This document shows positions 8,642 to 16,896 of a stretch of 64,000 nucleotides of DNA, in pieces (the first letter of the stretch is position 1; the number at the start of each line of letters is the position of its first letter). The DNA lies in NCBI RefSeq assembly GCF_900100705.1, contig NZ_FNCH01000007.1:197244-261243 (forward strand), given 5' to 3'. Position numbers and translations under genes: made by a program. Under the pieces are notes generated by a model. The model searched no databases and had not been told where the DNA came from. It saw nothing but the letters and a program-made list of their open reading frames with translations. Source of the stretch: Pedobacter terrae. GTDB taxonomy: Bacteria; Bacteroidota; Bacteroidia; Sphingobacteriales; Sphingobacteriaceae.

Positions 8642-11068
8642 ATGTTTAAACTTAACCTCAAAATAGCCTGGCGCAACCTTTGGAAAAACAAGGTTTATGC
8701 CGCCATTAATATTGTCGGACTGGCACTTGGCCTAACTGCTTTTGTACTCATGATTTTGTATATCAATCATGAAGAAAGTTATGATAAATGGTCTCCGGAG
8801 TTAAAAAATGTCTATCAAATAAGGGAAAAACACGATTTTTTTACTCCTGATAATATGGAGCACTGGAATGAAGTTTCGAATAGCCGCATTGCGAATCTGA
8901 TCAGAACCAAATTACCACAGGCAGTTGCAGTAACCAAAGTAGATAACGACTGGGATTTTGGCAGTGGCTACTCGGTTAAAACGGACAACGCCGATCCGGT
9001 AATGGTTAACAACATAAAAGATTCAGATAGCAGTTTCTTTAAGGTTTTCGACTATCAGTTCGTGCAGGGCAGTGCTGATAAAGCGCTTGAAAATAAGAAT
9101 ACTATCGTTCTGAAGGAAGACCTGGCCTTAAAGCTTTTCGGTACCACAAGAGCTTTGGGTAAAACAATCAGAATGATACGCTGGAGGGATGACAAGGGCA
9201 ATTTATTAACCGTTACTGGTATAGTAAGTGAACCCAAATCGCCGCAAAGTGTCGGTTTTAGCGCTATTGTGCGAACTGGAAATAAAGATAAAGATCCAGA
9301 TGAACCGACAAATAATAATTACTGTCAAATGTATGCAAAACTTAACAAAGCCAGCGATACATTGGTGTTAAACCAGACGCTGCAGAAATTATATGTTGAT
9401 TTCAAGAAAAACTTATTAAAAGGGCAGAAACAGGATGATGAAGATATCCACAAACCTGAAAAAGTACCTGGCTTAAAAGTTATCCCGTTAGAAAATGTGC
9501 ATTCCAATCCGCCGTATACCCTTAGCTGGTTCGAAAAGTTGAAACCAGTAATGGCCATATCGGCATTTTTGCTCCTGGTTTCCATCATTAACTTCATCAA
9601 CCTGGCCACGGCACAGTCTGTTCAGCGGGCCAAGGAAGTAGGCGTTAAGAAAGTACTTGGTTCTTACAAAAGGCAGTTGACCGCTCAATTTCTAATCGAA
9701 TCCGGGTTGCAGAGCCTGATTTCACTTTTCCTCTGTATCGTTTTAATCGAAATGGTATTACCCACTTTCAACCAGCAGTTTAATGTGACCTTAAGTTTTT
9801 GGCACAATGCCGAATTATTTGTCCTGATTGCTCAGCTATTAGGCCTGTTTATCTTGGTAACATTACTTGCTGGTTTATACCCGGCCTGGATTTTATCTAA
9901 CTATAATCCTGTAGCTGTGTTAAAAGGGAATTATGAAAATGGTTTGCGTGGTATAGCACTTCGGAATGTGTTGGTTGTTTTTCAGTTCGTCATTTCCGTA
10001 ACTTTCATTATATCCATAGGTGTAATGGAAATGCAGTCCAGGTTTATGAGCAATAAAGATTTAGGCTTTGAAAGAGGAAATCTAATCAATATAGAAACCG
10101 GTTATGAAGATAAATTTGCCGAGAGGCTGAAAAAAATTCCCGGGGTTCAATATGTCGCGACGACTACCCAGGTATTGGGAAATAGTTTTAATGTGCCTGA
10201 AGAAATTCAATACCAGGGGAAGCCCATAAAATTAAATACCGTAACTGTTACAATGGATGCATTGCCTGCGCTTGGTGTGAAAGTATTGCAAGGCAGGATT
10301 TTTTCAAAAGAATATAAACGCGATACCGTTAATACTGTGGTCTTAAATGAGGCAGCGGCAAATTTATTTGGAAAAAATCTTATCGGGCAGACCTACCAAA
10401 AAACCGATTGGCAAGGCAAAAACAATATTTTTCAGGTGGTAGGTATTATTAAAAACTACCATAACGAAGGTTTTGACAAAACGGTGTTGCCGACGGTTTA
10501 TAAGGTGACTAAACTTGGCGGGACTTCCAATACTAACAATTTACTGGTACGTTTCAATACAGCTCAATATAAAGAGATCATCAGCAAAATTGAAAAGGAA
10601 TGGAAAATGATGTATCCGAACTTCCCAATGGCGTACACTTCCCTTGAAGATGCTTTTTCAAAAAGCCTGGAAGAGAACAGGCGATTTATGAATATGATTA
10701 TCCTGTTCAGCCTGGTTTCTGTTTCCCTTTCATTACTTGGTTTATTTGCCCTGTCTACATTTGTTGCTAAGCGGAAAACCAGGGAGATTGCGGTAAGAAA
10801 AGTACTTGGTGCATCAAACATCCAGATTGTAAGCCTGCTCAATAAATCATTTTTAATCCTGGTTATCATAGCAAACTTAGTCAGTTGGCCTATCGCATAT
10901 ATTATTATAAAAAAGTGGCTCGAGGGCTTTGCTTATCGCATAGAAATGCCTTTGGTACCTTTTGTTACTGCTACGTTGATTTCTCTGATTATCGCCGTAC
11001 TTACGGTAAGCATACAGGCAAGGAAAGCCGCTGTAACTGATCCGGTAAATGCACTTAAATATGAATAA
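8642..11068 (+). CDS. ABC transporter permease, two-module MacB/FtsX type
   Basis: From the ATG at 8642 the product is 808 residues, starting MFKLNLKIAWRNLWKN. A TTG 60 bases upstream is in frame but inside the spacer. Helices lie near residues 22-44, 300-420 and 450-470, with a final FtsX core near 690-800. The loop motifs are AKEVGVKKVLGS and TREIAVRKVLGAS, and the protein ends DPVNALKYE. It resembles the gene at 1255 more than the other two complete paralogues: both share the phrase WPIAY/WPLAY and the ending VSIQARKA. It is the last permease before the ATPase. Confidence 0.94.
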   Translation: MFKLNLKIAWRNLWKNKVYAAINIVGLALGLTAFVLMILYINHEESYDKWSPELKNVYQIREKHDFFTPDNMEHWNEVSNSRIANLIRTKLPQAVAVTKVDNDWDFGSGYSVKTDNADPVMVNNIKDSDSSFFKVFDYQFVQGSADKALENKNTIVLKEDLALKLFGTTRALGKTIRMIRWRDDKGNLLTVTGIVSEPKSPQSVGFSAIVRTGNKDKDPDEPTNNNYCQMYAKLNKASDTLVLNQTLQKLYVDFKKNLLKGQKQDDEDIHKPEKVPGLKVIPLENVHSNPPYTLSWFEKLKPVMAISAFLLLVSIINFINLATAQSVQRAKEVGVKKVLGSYKRQLTAQFLIESGLQSLISLFLCIVLIEMVLPTFNQQFNVTLSFWHNAELFVLIAQLLGLFILVTLLAGLYPAWILSNYNPVAVLKGNYENGLRGIALRNVLVVFQFVISVTFIISIGVMEMQSRFMSNKDLGFERGNLINIETGYEDKFAERLKKIPGVQYVATTTQVLGNSFNVPEEIQYQGKPIKLNTVTVTMDALPALGVKVLQGRIFSKEYKRDTVNTVVLNEAAANLFGKNLIGQTYQKTDWQGKNNIFQVVGIIKNYHNEGFDKTVLPTVYKVTKLGGTSNTNNLLVRFNTAQYKEIISKIEKEWKMMYPNFPMAYTSLEDAFSKSLEENRRFMNMIILFSLVSVSLSLLGLFALSTFVAKRKTREIAVRKVLGASNIQIVSLLNKSFLILVIIANLVSWPIAYIIIKKWLEGFAYRIEMPLVPFVTATLISLIIAVLTVSIQARKAAVTDPVNALKYE

Positions 11069-11141
11069 TACTGGCGTATAGCGTAACTTTCTAACTTATC
11101 GCTAACCCTACACCTTAAATCTCATACCCTAAACCTTAAAC
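11069..11141. repeat. Word-like leader before the ATPase gene
   Basis: The spacer begins GGCGTATAGCG and continues with words CGCTAACCCTACACC, TTAAATCTCATACCC and TAAACCTTAAAC up to the ATG. The last 35 bases hold no G. Confidence 0.6.
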
Positions 11142-11825
11142 ATGATACAACTCACCAATATCGAAAAGTACTACGCCAATAAGGGTGTTAAAAATTATGT
11201 GTTGCGCTTAGTCACCACGACCATCAACCAGGGCGAATTTGTCTCCATTATGGGACCTTCAGGTGCCGGAAAATCGACCTTGCTTAATATTATTGGTATG
11301 CTGGAAGAACCGACTTATGGTATTTATAATTTTCTGGGAGAAGATGTAACCAATTTGAACGAGCGCAAAAGGATAGAATTATATCGTAACCACATTGGTT
11401 TTGTGTTTCAGGCCTACCACTTAATTGATGAAATGACGGTTTACGAAAACATCGAAGCACCGCTTTTGTATAAAAAAGTGGGCAGCGCCGAGCGCGCCAG
11501 TAGAATTGCCGATCTGTTAGACCGTTTTAACATGGTGGCTAAAAAAGATCTGTTCCCGAATCAATTATCAGGCGGTCAGCAGCAGTTGGTGGGCATCGCC
11601 AGGGCTTTAGCAGCACAGCCTTCTATTATTTTGGCTGATGAGCCAACGGGAAATCTGCAGTCGGCCCAGGCCGAAGAAATTATGAGCCTGTTTAAAAAAC
11701 TCAATGAAGAAGAGGGGATTACCATTATCCAGGTTACCCATTCAGAAAAGAATGCACAATATGGCAGCCGTATATTACACATTGCCGATGGGCTTATAAA
11801 GGAAGATATGGCGGTTGTAGCTTAA
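11142..11825 (+). CDS. ABC transporter ATP-binding protein, MacB/LolD class
   Basis: The 227-residue ATPase has Walker [10 protein letters not shown] near residues 38-46, a Q-loop in GFVFQAYHL, the signature LSGGQQQ and Walker B IILADEP, followed by the switch histidine in VTHSEK. The D-loop reads TGNLQS where most relatives have TGNLDS. It is the only ATPase next to five permeases of the class it normally drives, so it probably energises all of them as a cytoplasmic dimer. MacB/LolD-type ATPases use ATP to drive extraction or export across the periplasm. The substrate is unknown. Confidence 0.94.
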   Translation: MIQLTNIEKYYANKGVKNYVLRLVTTTINQGEFVSIMGPSGAGKSTLLNIIGMLEEPTYGIYNFLGEDVTNLNERKRIELYRNHIGFVFQAYHLIDEMTVYENIEAPLLYKKVGSAERASRIADLLDRFNMVAKKDLFPNQLSGGQQQLVGIARALAAQPSIILADEPTGNLQSAQAEEIMSLFKKLNEEEGITIIQVTHSEKNAQYGSRILHIADGLIKEDMAVVA

Positions 11826-11867
11826 CATTATTTGCACAGGTATTAATCCTTTTTAGCTGTGGTTAAT

Positions 11868-11875
11868 TACCTTTG
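11868..11875 (+). promoter_or_regulatory. Promoter -7 box TAnnTTTG, leaderless arrangement
   Basis: TACCTTTG ends four bases before the ATG at 11880. With the usual Bacteroidota spacing, transcription would start at or next to the start codon. No good TTTG lies at the expected -33 position. Confidence 0.55.
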
Positions 11876-11879
11876 CGTT

Positions 11880-12683
11880 ATGCAAAAAACGTTTACCGAT
11901 CAAATGGGCAGGGAAATTGTCATTAATTTTCCACCCAAACGGATCATTTCTGTTGTTCCTTCGCAGACCGAGCTGCTGTTTGATCTGGGTCTTGACGCAG
12001 AAATTATCGGTTTAACTAAATTTTGCATTCATCCGATAGAAAAGTTTGCTGCACGTATCAAAGTAGGCGGAACAAAAAAACTGAATATTGATTTAATTAA
12101 AGATTTAAAGCCTGATCTTATTATTGGCAATAAAGAAGAAAATACGCAAAGCGATATAGAAGAATTAGCTGAATATTTTCCGGTATGGATGAGTGATATC
12201 TTTACTTTGGATGATGCCATGAAAACAATCGGGCAGATAGGGGAGCTGGTAAACCGCCAGCCAGAAGCCAGTTATCTCAACCACTTAATATCAGCTGGAT
12301 TTAATGACCTCAGAACACTTGCGCTTCAAAACAAAATTGATAAAAAGGTCGCCTATCTCATCTGGCGAAAGCCTTATATGGCGGCCGGAAAAAATACATT
12401 TATTAATGATGTTTTGCTAACCAACGGTATGACTAACATGATCAATCAGGAACGCTACCCGGAAATAACACTCGAGGAACTGAAAACTTTAAATTGCGAA
12501 CTGATTCTACTTTCATCAGAACCTTATCCTTTTAGAGAAAAACATATAGCAGAAATCAAGGCCGCAATTCCACATGCTAAAATCAGTTTGGTTGACGGCG
12601 AAATGTTTAGCTGGTATGGAAGTCGTTTGGTCAAAGCAGTTCAGTATTTCTTTGAGTTCCAAAAGCAGATTGTGAACCTTTAA
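11880..12683 (+). CDS. Helical-backbone metal receptor (BtuF/FepB-like), no signal peptide
   Basis: The 267-residue protein starts MQKTFTDQMGREI and has the two-lobe pattern of cobalamin or iron-siderophore binding proteins. RIISVVPSQTELLFDLGL opens lobe one, KPDLIIGNKEEN follows, a long linker helix comes next, and lobe two contains PYMAAGKNTFINDVLL. Family members are usually periplasmic, but no signal peptide or lipobox is visible from this ATG or from an earlier in-frame one at 11859. No transporter genes adjoin it. It may therefore act in the cytoplasm, or its start may be mis-evolved. A promoter box four bases upstream supports the chosen ATG. Confidence 0.85.
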   Translation: MQKTFTDQMGREIVINFPPKRIISVVPSQTELLFDLGLDAEIIGLTKFCIHPIEKFAARIKVGGTKKLNIDLIKDLKPDLIIGNKEENTQSDIEELAEYFPVWMSDIFTLDDAMKTIGQIGELVNRQPEASYLNHLISAGFNDLRTLALQNKIDKKVAYLIWRKPYMAAGKNTFINDVLLTNGMTNMINQERYPEITLEELKTLNCELILLSSEPYPFREKHIAEIKAAIPHAKISLVDGEMFSWYGSRLVKAVQYFFEFQKQIVNL

Positions 12684-12792
12684 GCGGAAATTTTTGATAA
12701 TTGTAGCATATCTTTAAGTTAATCCGTTATCATGTTACAAAACATCATTTTTAAATAGCCTTGATGTCTGATTAACAATAAAACATAATCTG

Positions 12793-13095
12793 ATGAAAAA
12801 AATAGTAGTGTTGGCCTTATTTGTAGCGGCAGTTTCTGGCTGCAGCTCAATGAAAAATGCAGAAAAAACCGGTACGCTGACTGCAAGCGGAACAATTGAA
12901 AAGTTAGGGATGACCACTTTCCAATATGGAACTCATTTATTAAAAGCAGACAATAAAACATATGCCTTAAAAAGTGAAACCATAAATCTTGATACGTATG
13001 TAGATAAAAAGGTTACGATTAAAGGGAAAAAGGTTGCAGGTTATCCAGTTGATGGCGGTCCGGAACTGGTTGATGTAACATCGGTAAAGCTTTAG
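12793..13095 (+). CDS. Small lipoprotein of unknown function
   Basis: The 100-residue product starts MKKIVVLALFVAAVSGC. This is a lipoprotein signal with lipobox VSGC and the modified cysteine at residue 17. The mature part is short and beta-rich, with VTIKGKKVAGYP near residues 75-86, and looks like a small OB- or barrel-like domain. It stands alone between a metal-binding protein gene and tRNA genes, so the context says nothing about function. It should be anchored in a cell-envelope membrane. Confidence 0.85.
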   Translation: MKKIVVLALFVAAVSGCSSMKNAEKTGTLTASGTIEKLGMTTFQYGTHLLKADNKTYALKSETINLDTYVDKKVTIKGKKVAGYPVDGGPELVDVTSVKL

Positions 13096-13449
13096 GTGAG
13101 ATCGCATGACAAAAGAAGTCGTCATTGCGAAGCCAATTTTTGATTGGATGAAGCCAAGCCTGTCTCGAAATAACAGATTCAGTAATAGCAAGAGAATTAA
13201 ATTTGGCGATGGTCGTCATGCTCAGCTTGACTGGGCATCTTAATGCTTTGGCATGGACTTATTTGGTTGCCGTTCTATCGCATTAAGATTCCCGTTTTCA
13301 CGGGAATGACGCCATTTCAAAATATTATTCTGCCAAAAATCTCCAAAATCATTTCTGATACAGGCTCATCTTACAATGACGATTTTTTTCTCCACCACAC
13401 GGGCTGTGTCTCACAGATCATCTAAATCAAATTTTTATAAGTCATAAAA
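13096..13449. repeat. Gene-free stretch with degenerate REP-like fragments
   Basis: No credible gene is present. The phrases GTCATTGCGAAGCCAA and GGTCGTCATGCTCAGCTTGAC, and the direct copy TTCCCGTTTTCACGGGAATGAC with its small hairpin, are decayed members of the dispersed repeats found elsewhere in the window. Confidence 0.6.
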
Positions 13450-13479
13450 TTTGATTTTTCAATTTAGTTCCTATCTTTG
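13450..13479 (+). promoter_or_regulatory. tRNA-Leu promoter, TTTG-N18-TATCTTTG
   Basis: TTTG at 13450-13453 and TATCTTTG at 13472-13479 are 18 bases apart. This matches the primary-sigma consensus of Bacteroidota, and the tRNA begins 22 bases downstream. Confidence 0.85.
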
Positions 13480-13501
13480 CAATCCTTAAAACATCCTAAC
13501 T

Positions 13502-13586
13502 GCGGAAGTGGCGTAATTGGTAGCCGCACCAGACTTAGGATCTGGCGCTTCACGGCGTGGGGGTTCGAGTCCCTTCTTCCGCACCA
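13502..13586 (+). tRNA. tRNA-Leu (TAG anticodon), with encoded CCA
   Basis: The acceptor arms GCGGAAG and CTTCCGC pair fully. The anticodon arm is CCAGA-CTTAGGA-TCTGG with anticodon TAG, a long variable arm follows as in class II tRNAs, and the T arm contains GGTTCGAGTCC. The 3' end reads A-CCA, so the CCA is genome-encoded. The body is identical to that of the copy at 14084. Confidence 0.96.
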
Positions 13587-13593
13587 TAAGTTC

Positions 13594-13628
13594 AACCGTT
13601 CCGATTTAAAAATCAGAACGGTTTTTTT
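13594..13628 (+). terminator. Intrinsic terminator of the first tRNA-Leu
   Basis: The arms AACCGTTCCGATT and AATCAGAACGGTT pair with one mismatch, and a run of T follows directly. Confidence 0.9.
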
Positions 13629-14031
13629 ATTTCAGAGCACATCAGTTTTTGTAATCAGTATTACCTTAGCTGTTTTTAACCACAGATGCAGGCAGATAAA
13701 CACAGAATTTATATCTGTGTGCATTCTTTTTATCACTAGTCATTGATGTTTTACTCCTGCCTTGATATGCTGGAGGATAAATAATACTTCCTTTCCGTCC
13801 CAGAGGGACGACTCCTTGGTAGCCAATTGCAAAATTGGCGTTTCGTTCCGTAGGAACGCTGATATTCCATGTATGTGAAAGGTGGTTGGTGGGACACCAA
13901 TATTTAGGTCAAAATTAAAAAGTTATTTTCCTATCGGCTGGAAAATGCTTCTACTCGTAAAATTTTCTCCTTAAAAATTAATGAGTTAGCAATTGTTTTA
14001 AATAATAATAGCCAAAATATGGTCAATACCT
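13629..14031. repeat. Gene-free stretch with small REP-like hairpins
   Basis: There is no convincing gene. Between 13796 and 13862 lie the short palindromes CGTCCCAGAGGGACG, GCCAATTGCAAAATTGGC and GCGTTTCGTTCCGTAGGAACGC, a set typical of dispersed palindromic repeats. Near 13680-13725 there is an ACCACAGATGCAGGCAGATA word series. Confidence 0.6.
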
Positions 14032-14061
14032 TTTGATTATCCAATCTTGTTTCTATCTTTG
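14032..14061 (+). promoter_or_regulatory. Second tRNA-Leu promoter, TTTG-N18-TATCTTTG
   Basis: TTTG at 14032-14035 and TATCTTTG at 14054-14061 have the same spacing as in the first tRNA unit. The 30 bases before the tRNA differ from the first copy at only about two positions. Confidence 0.85.
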
Positions 14062-14083
14062 CAGTCCTTACAACATCCTAACT

Positions 14084-14165
14084 GCGGAAGTGGCGTAATT
14101 GGTAGCCGCACCAGACTTAGGATCTGGCGCTTCACGGCGTGGGGGTTCGAGTCCCTTCTTCCGCA
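14084..14165 (+). tRNA. tRNA-Leu (TAG anticodon), no encoded CCA
   Basis: The body is identical to the tRNA at 13502, with the same anticodon and variable arm. After the discriminator A the sequence reads CAA instead of CCA, so this copy needs CCA addition by nucleotidyltransferase. Confidence 0.96.
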
Positions 14166-14179
14166 CAACAAGATAAAGG

Positions 14180-14215
14180 CCGTTCCGATTTAAACATCGG
14201 AACGGTTTTGTTTTT
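14180..14215 (+). terminator. Intrinsic terminator of the second tRNA-Leu
   Basis: A perfect 10-bp stem, CCGTTCCGAT with ATCGGAACGG and loop TTAAAC, is followed by TTTTGTTTTT. Confidence 0.92.
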
Positions 14216-14229
14216 AAAAACATTGATTA

Positions 14230-14340
14230 ATAAAAATTGATGTGCTGTTTTAATTGAAGCGATATGTGCTGTTTGTCTCAAATCTCATATCTCGACACTC
14301 AAATCTAATCGCACATCTGAATACTCATATCTCAGAAAAA
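14230..14340. repeat. Word-like leader before tig (CTCATATCTCAAATCTC words)
   Basis: GATGTGCTG and GATATGTGCTG words give way to CTCAAATCTCATATCTCG, CACTCAAATCTAATCG and ACTCATATCTCAG just before the ATG. This is the same organisation as at other junctions, with a different word. Confidence 0.65.
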
Positions 14341-15693
14341 ATGAATATTACACAGGAAAAAACCGGCAACTTAAATGCTGTTGTAAAAATCAAGATTGCC
14401 CCTGCTGATTACACTGGAAAAGTAGAGAAAGCCATTAAAGATCAAGCTAAAAAAGCACAATTACCTGGTTTCCGTAAAGGAATGGTTCCTGCTGCCCACA
14501 TTAAAAAAATGTATGGCAAAAGTATCTTGGTAGAAGAGGTAAACAATTTGTTAAATGATACCCTATCTAACTATATTGCTGAGCAAAAATTAGAAATTTT
14601 AGGTCAACCACTTCCTAAAACAGATGATGAGCGCGAATTTAAATGGGATAATACAGATGATTTTGAGTTTGACTACGAGTTAGGTTTAGCACCGGCTTTT
14701 GACGTAAATCTTTCATCTAAAGATAAATTTACAGAATACGTAATCAAAGCTGATCAGGAAACATTAGAAACCCGTATCAAAAATATCCGTCGCAGCTACG
14801 GTAAAATGACTAATCCTGAAGTTTCTGCTGATGGAGATGTGCTTTATGCTGAGTTAACACAGGTAACTGAAGATGGTTCTGCTGTTGAAGGTGGTATTAC
14901 CAGTACTGCCAGTGTTCGTTTAGATCAGATTAAAGATAAAAAAATCCTTAAATCGCTAATTGGTGTAAAGAAAGACGATGAAGTAACCATCGATATCCAA
15001 AAAGCGTTTGAAGATGCTGCTGTAATTGCTAAAGCTTTAAACATTCCGGAAGAAGAAGCAGCTGAATTGAAAGCAAATTTCAAACTTCATGTTAAAAATG
15101 TAAACCGTTTAGAAGAATCAGACTTAAACCAGGAGTTTTTTGATAAATTATTTGGTGACGGTACCGTAACTGACGAAGCAGGTTTCAGAGCTAAAATTAC
15201 CGAAGAAGTAGAAGGTATGTTTAAGCAGGATTCAGAGCGTAAATTATCGAACGATATTTATGAAGCACTTTTAGCTAAACACACTTTTGAATTGCCTGAT
15301 GAATTTTTACGTCGTTGGTTAAAAGCTACAAACGAAAAATTAACAGACGAAGAATTAGCTGAAGGTTATGACGATTTTGCGAAAAATCTTAAATGGACTT
15401 TAATCGAAAATAAAATCATTAAAGATAACAGCATCGAAATTAAATACGAGGATGTAGTACAAGCGGCTAAAGCTAAATTAGATGCACAGTTCAGAATGTA
15501 CAGTCCAAGCCCACTTCCTGAAGATCAATTGGCTCAGTATGCAGTTCAATTTTTACAGGAAAAAGAAAATGCAAACCGTGTTTTCGAAGAGGTAAAAGCA
15601 TTGAAAACTTTTGAACAAATTAAATCTGTTGTTACGTTAGAGCAAAAAGATATTGATTACGATAAGTTTGTGGCTTTAGAGGAGAAAAAGTAA
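14341..15693 (+). CDS. tig: Trigger factor chaperone
   Basis: From the ATG at 14341 the product is 450 residues. The N-terminal ribosome-binding domain carries the signature LPGFRKGMVP near residues 40-49, as in trigger factors that dock at the nascent-chain exit tunnel. The middle domain is divergent, as is usual in Bacteroidota, and a long helical C-terminal domain follows. An in-frame upstream start at 14254 lies in repeat sequence and is rejected. It is followed by clpP and clpX, the common tig-clpP-clpX arrangement, but with a four-helix-bundle gene inserted. Confidence 0.95.
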   Translation: MNITQEKTGNLNAVVKIKIAPADYTGKVEKAIKDQAKKAQLPGFRKGMVPAAHIKKMYGKSILVEEVNNLLNDTLSNYIAEQKLEILGQPLPKTDDEREFKWDNTDDFEFDYELGLAPAFDVNLSSKDKFTEYVIKADQETLETRIKNIRRSYGKMTNPEVSADGDVLYAELTQVTEDGSAVEGGITSTASVRLDQIKDKKILKSLIGVKKDDEVTIDIQKAFEDAAVIAKALNIPEEEAAELKANFKLHVKNVNRLEESDLNQEFFDKLFGDGTVTDEAGFRAKITEEVEGMFKQDSERKLSNDIYEALLAKHTFELPDEFLRRWLKATNEKLTDEELAEGYDDFAKNLKWTLIENKIIKDNSIEIKYEDVVQAAKAKLDAQFRMYSPSPLPEDQLAQYAVQFLQEKENANRVFEEVKALKTFEQIKSVVTLEQKDIDYDKFVALEEKK

Positions 15694-15774
15694 AAGCGAC
15701 TGGCGTATGGCGCCAAGCGTTGCCATAATGCTTAAAACGTTTTGAAAATAATTGTGCTGTTACTATATTTATTT
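15694..15774. repeat. Short word-like spacer (GGCGTATGGCGCCAAGCG)
   Basis: The spacer after tig contains GGCGTATGGCGCCAAGCG, the same word family as at 8580, 11073 and 18165, followed by AT-rich leader. Confidence 0.5.
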
Positions 15775-16134
15775 ATGGCTCAATTTAAATTTCAATCGCT
15801 CGAAGTTTGGCAGTTATCGATTGTATTAACTGATAAATTATTGGATATAGCTGACCGATTGTCAGTTGATAAAAAATATAGATTTGCAGAGCAGCTCAAT
15901 GGGGCTGCTCTTAGCATATCTAACAATATTGCCGAAGGCTCTGGATCGGTTTCAAATAAGGAATTTGCTCATTATCTGAATGTTGCGCATCGTTCTGCGT
16001 TTGAGAATGCAAATATTTTAGTAGTTTTAGCGCGGAGAAAATATATTTCTGACACAGAGTTGAATGATTATCTGGAAGAATTAGATAAATTGGCACGGAA
16101 ATTAACCAACTTCAGAAAATATTTATTAAAGTAA
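15775..16134 (+). CDS. Four-helix-bundle protein, S23/Avd-like
   Basis: From the ATG at 15775 the product is 119 residues, starting MAQFKFQSLEVWQLS. It has the hallmarks of the 23S-rRNA intervening-sequence (S23) family: the LEVWQLS start, RFAEQLNGAALSISNNIAEGSG near residues 43-64, and an FENANILV helix. Members are all-helical and form pentamers; relatives include the Avd accessory protein of diversity-generating retroelements. No reverse transcriptase or rRNA is nearby. The gene sits between tig and clpP, where it is not part of the conserved operon, so it probably arrived by insertion. Its cellular role is not established. Confidence 0.88.
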   Translation: MAQFKFQSLEVWQLSIVLTDKLLDIADRLSVDKKYRFAEQLNGAALSISNNIAEGSGSVSNKEFAHYLNVAHRSAFENANILVVLARRKYISDTELNDYLEELDKLARKLTNFRKYLLK

Positions 16135-16188
16135 CAAGCGTTTTTGGAGGGGTTTAACTCTCACCGCAAAACGCCAAACTCTATAATC

Positions 16189-16896
16189 ATGAACATAGAC
16201 TCACAAGAATTCAGGAAATTTGCCGTTAAACATCAGGGAATTGGCGGTTTACACGTAGATAAATTTATTGCACAGGCTAATCTGAACCCTCAGAACATGA
16301 CGCCATATATTATTGAAGAACGCCAGCTGAATGTAGCACAAATGGATGTTTTTTCAAGATTGATGATGGACCGTATTATCTTTTTAGGTGATGCAATTTA
16401 TGATCAGAATGCAAATATTATCCAGGCGCAGTTGTTGTTTTTGCAATCAACAGATGCTGACAGAGATATTCAGATCTACATTAACTCGCCAGGTGGTTCA
16501 GTTTATGCAGGTTTAGGTATTTATGATACCATGCAATATATCCAGCCAGATGTAGCTACAATTTGTACCGGTATGGCAGCATCAATGGGCGCTGTTTTGT
16601 TGGTAGCTGGTGCCAAAGGTAAACGTGCTGCATTACCTCACTCCAGAGTAATGATTCACCAACCATCAGGAGGCGCACAAGGTGTGGCATCTGATATGGA
16701 GATCAACTTAAGAGAGATGTTGAAATTGAAAAAAGAATTATATGATATTATTTCACAGCACTCTGGCCAAACTTATGATTGGGTAGAGAAAGCTTCAGAC
16801 CGCGATTACTGGATGACAGCCGATGAGGCAAAAGGATTTGGTATGGTTGATGAAGTGTTATCGAGAAACGCAAAAAAAGATGGCGAAACAAAATAA
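16189..16896 (+). CDS. clpP: ATP-dependent Clp protease proteolytic subunit
   Basis: Translation from the ATG at 16189 gives 235 residues. The catalytic triad can be read as Ser132 in GMAASMG, His157 in MIHQPSG and Asp206 in SDRDYWM. It forms the tetradecameric peptidase that degrades substrates unfolded by ClpX. The N-terminal extension of about 35 residues is typical of Bacteroidota ClpP. An in-frame start at 16144 lies in the low-complexity leader. Its 3' end overlaps the clpX start by 17 bases, so the two are co-translated. Confidence 0.96.
   Translation: MNIDSQEFRKFAVKHQGIGGLHVDKFIAQANLNPQNMTPYIIEERQLNVAQMDVFSRLMMDRIIFLGDAIYDQNANIIQAQLLFLQSTDADRDIQIYINSPGGSVYAGLGIYDTMQYIQPDVATICTGMAASMGAVLLVAGAKGKRAALPHSRVMIHQPSGGAQGVASDMEINLREMLKLKKELYDIISQHSGQTYDWVEKASDRDYWMTADEAKGFGMVDEVLSRNAKKDGETK

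Noticed and set aside
13477..13746. 89-residue reading frame over the tRNA-Leu gene
   Set aside because: It runs through the tRNA and its terminator, so it cannot be a real gene.
13502..14165. Integrative element between tRNA copies (attachment sites)
   Set aside because: The tRNAs are whole genes with their own promoters, and the 500 bases between hold no integrase or cargo.
15775..16134. Diversity-generating retroelement suggested by the Avd-like protein
   Set aside because: No reverse transcriptase and no template/variable repeat pair was seen nearby; S23-like proteins are common without a retroelement.
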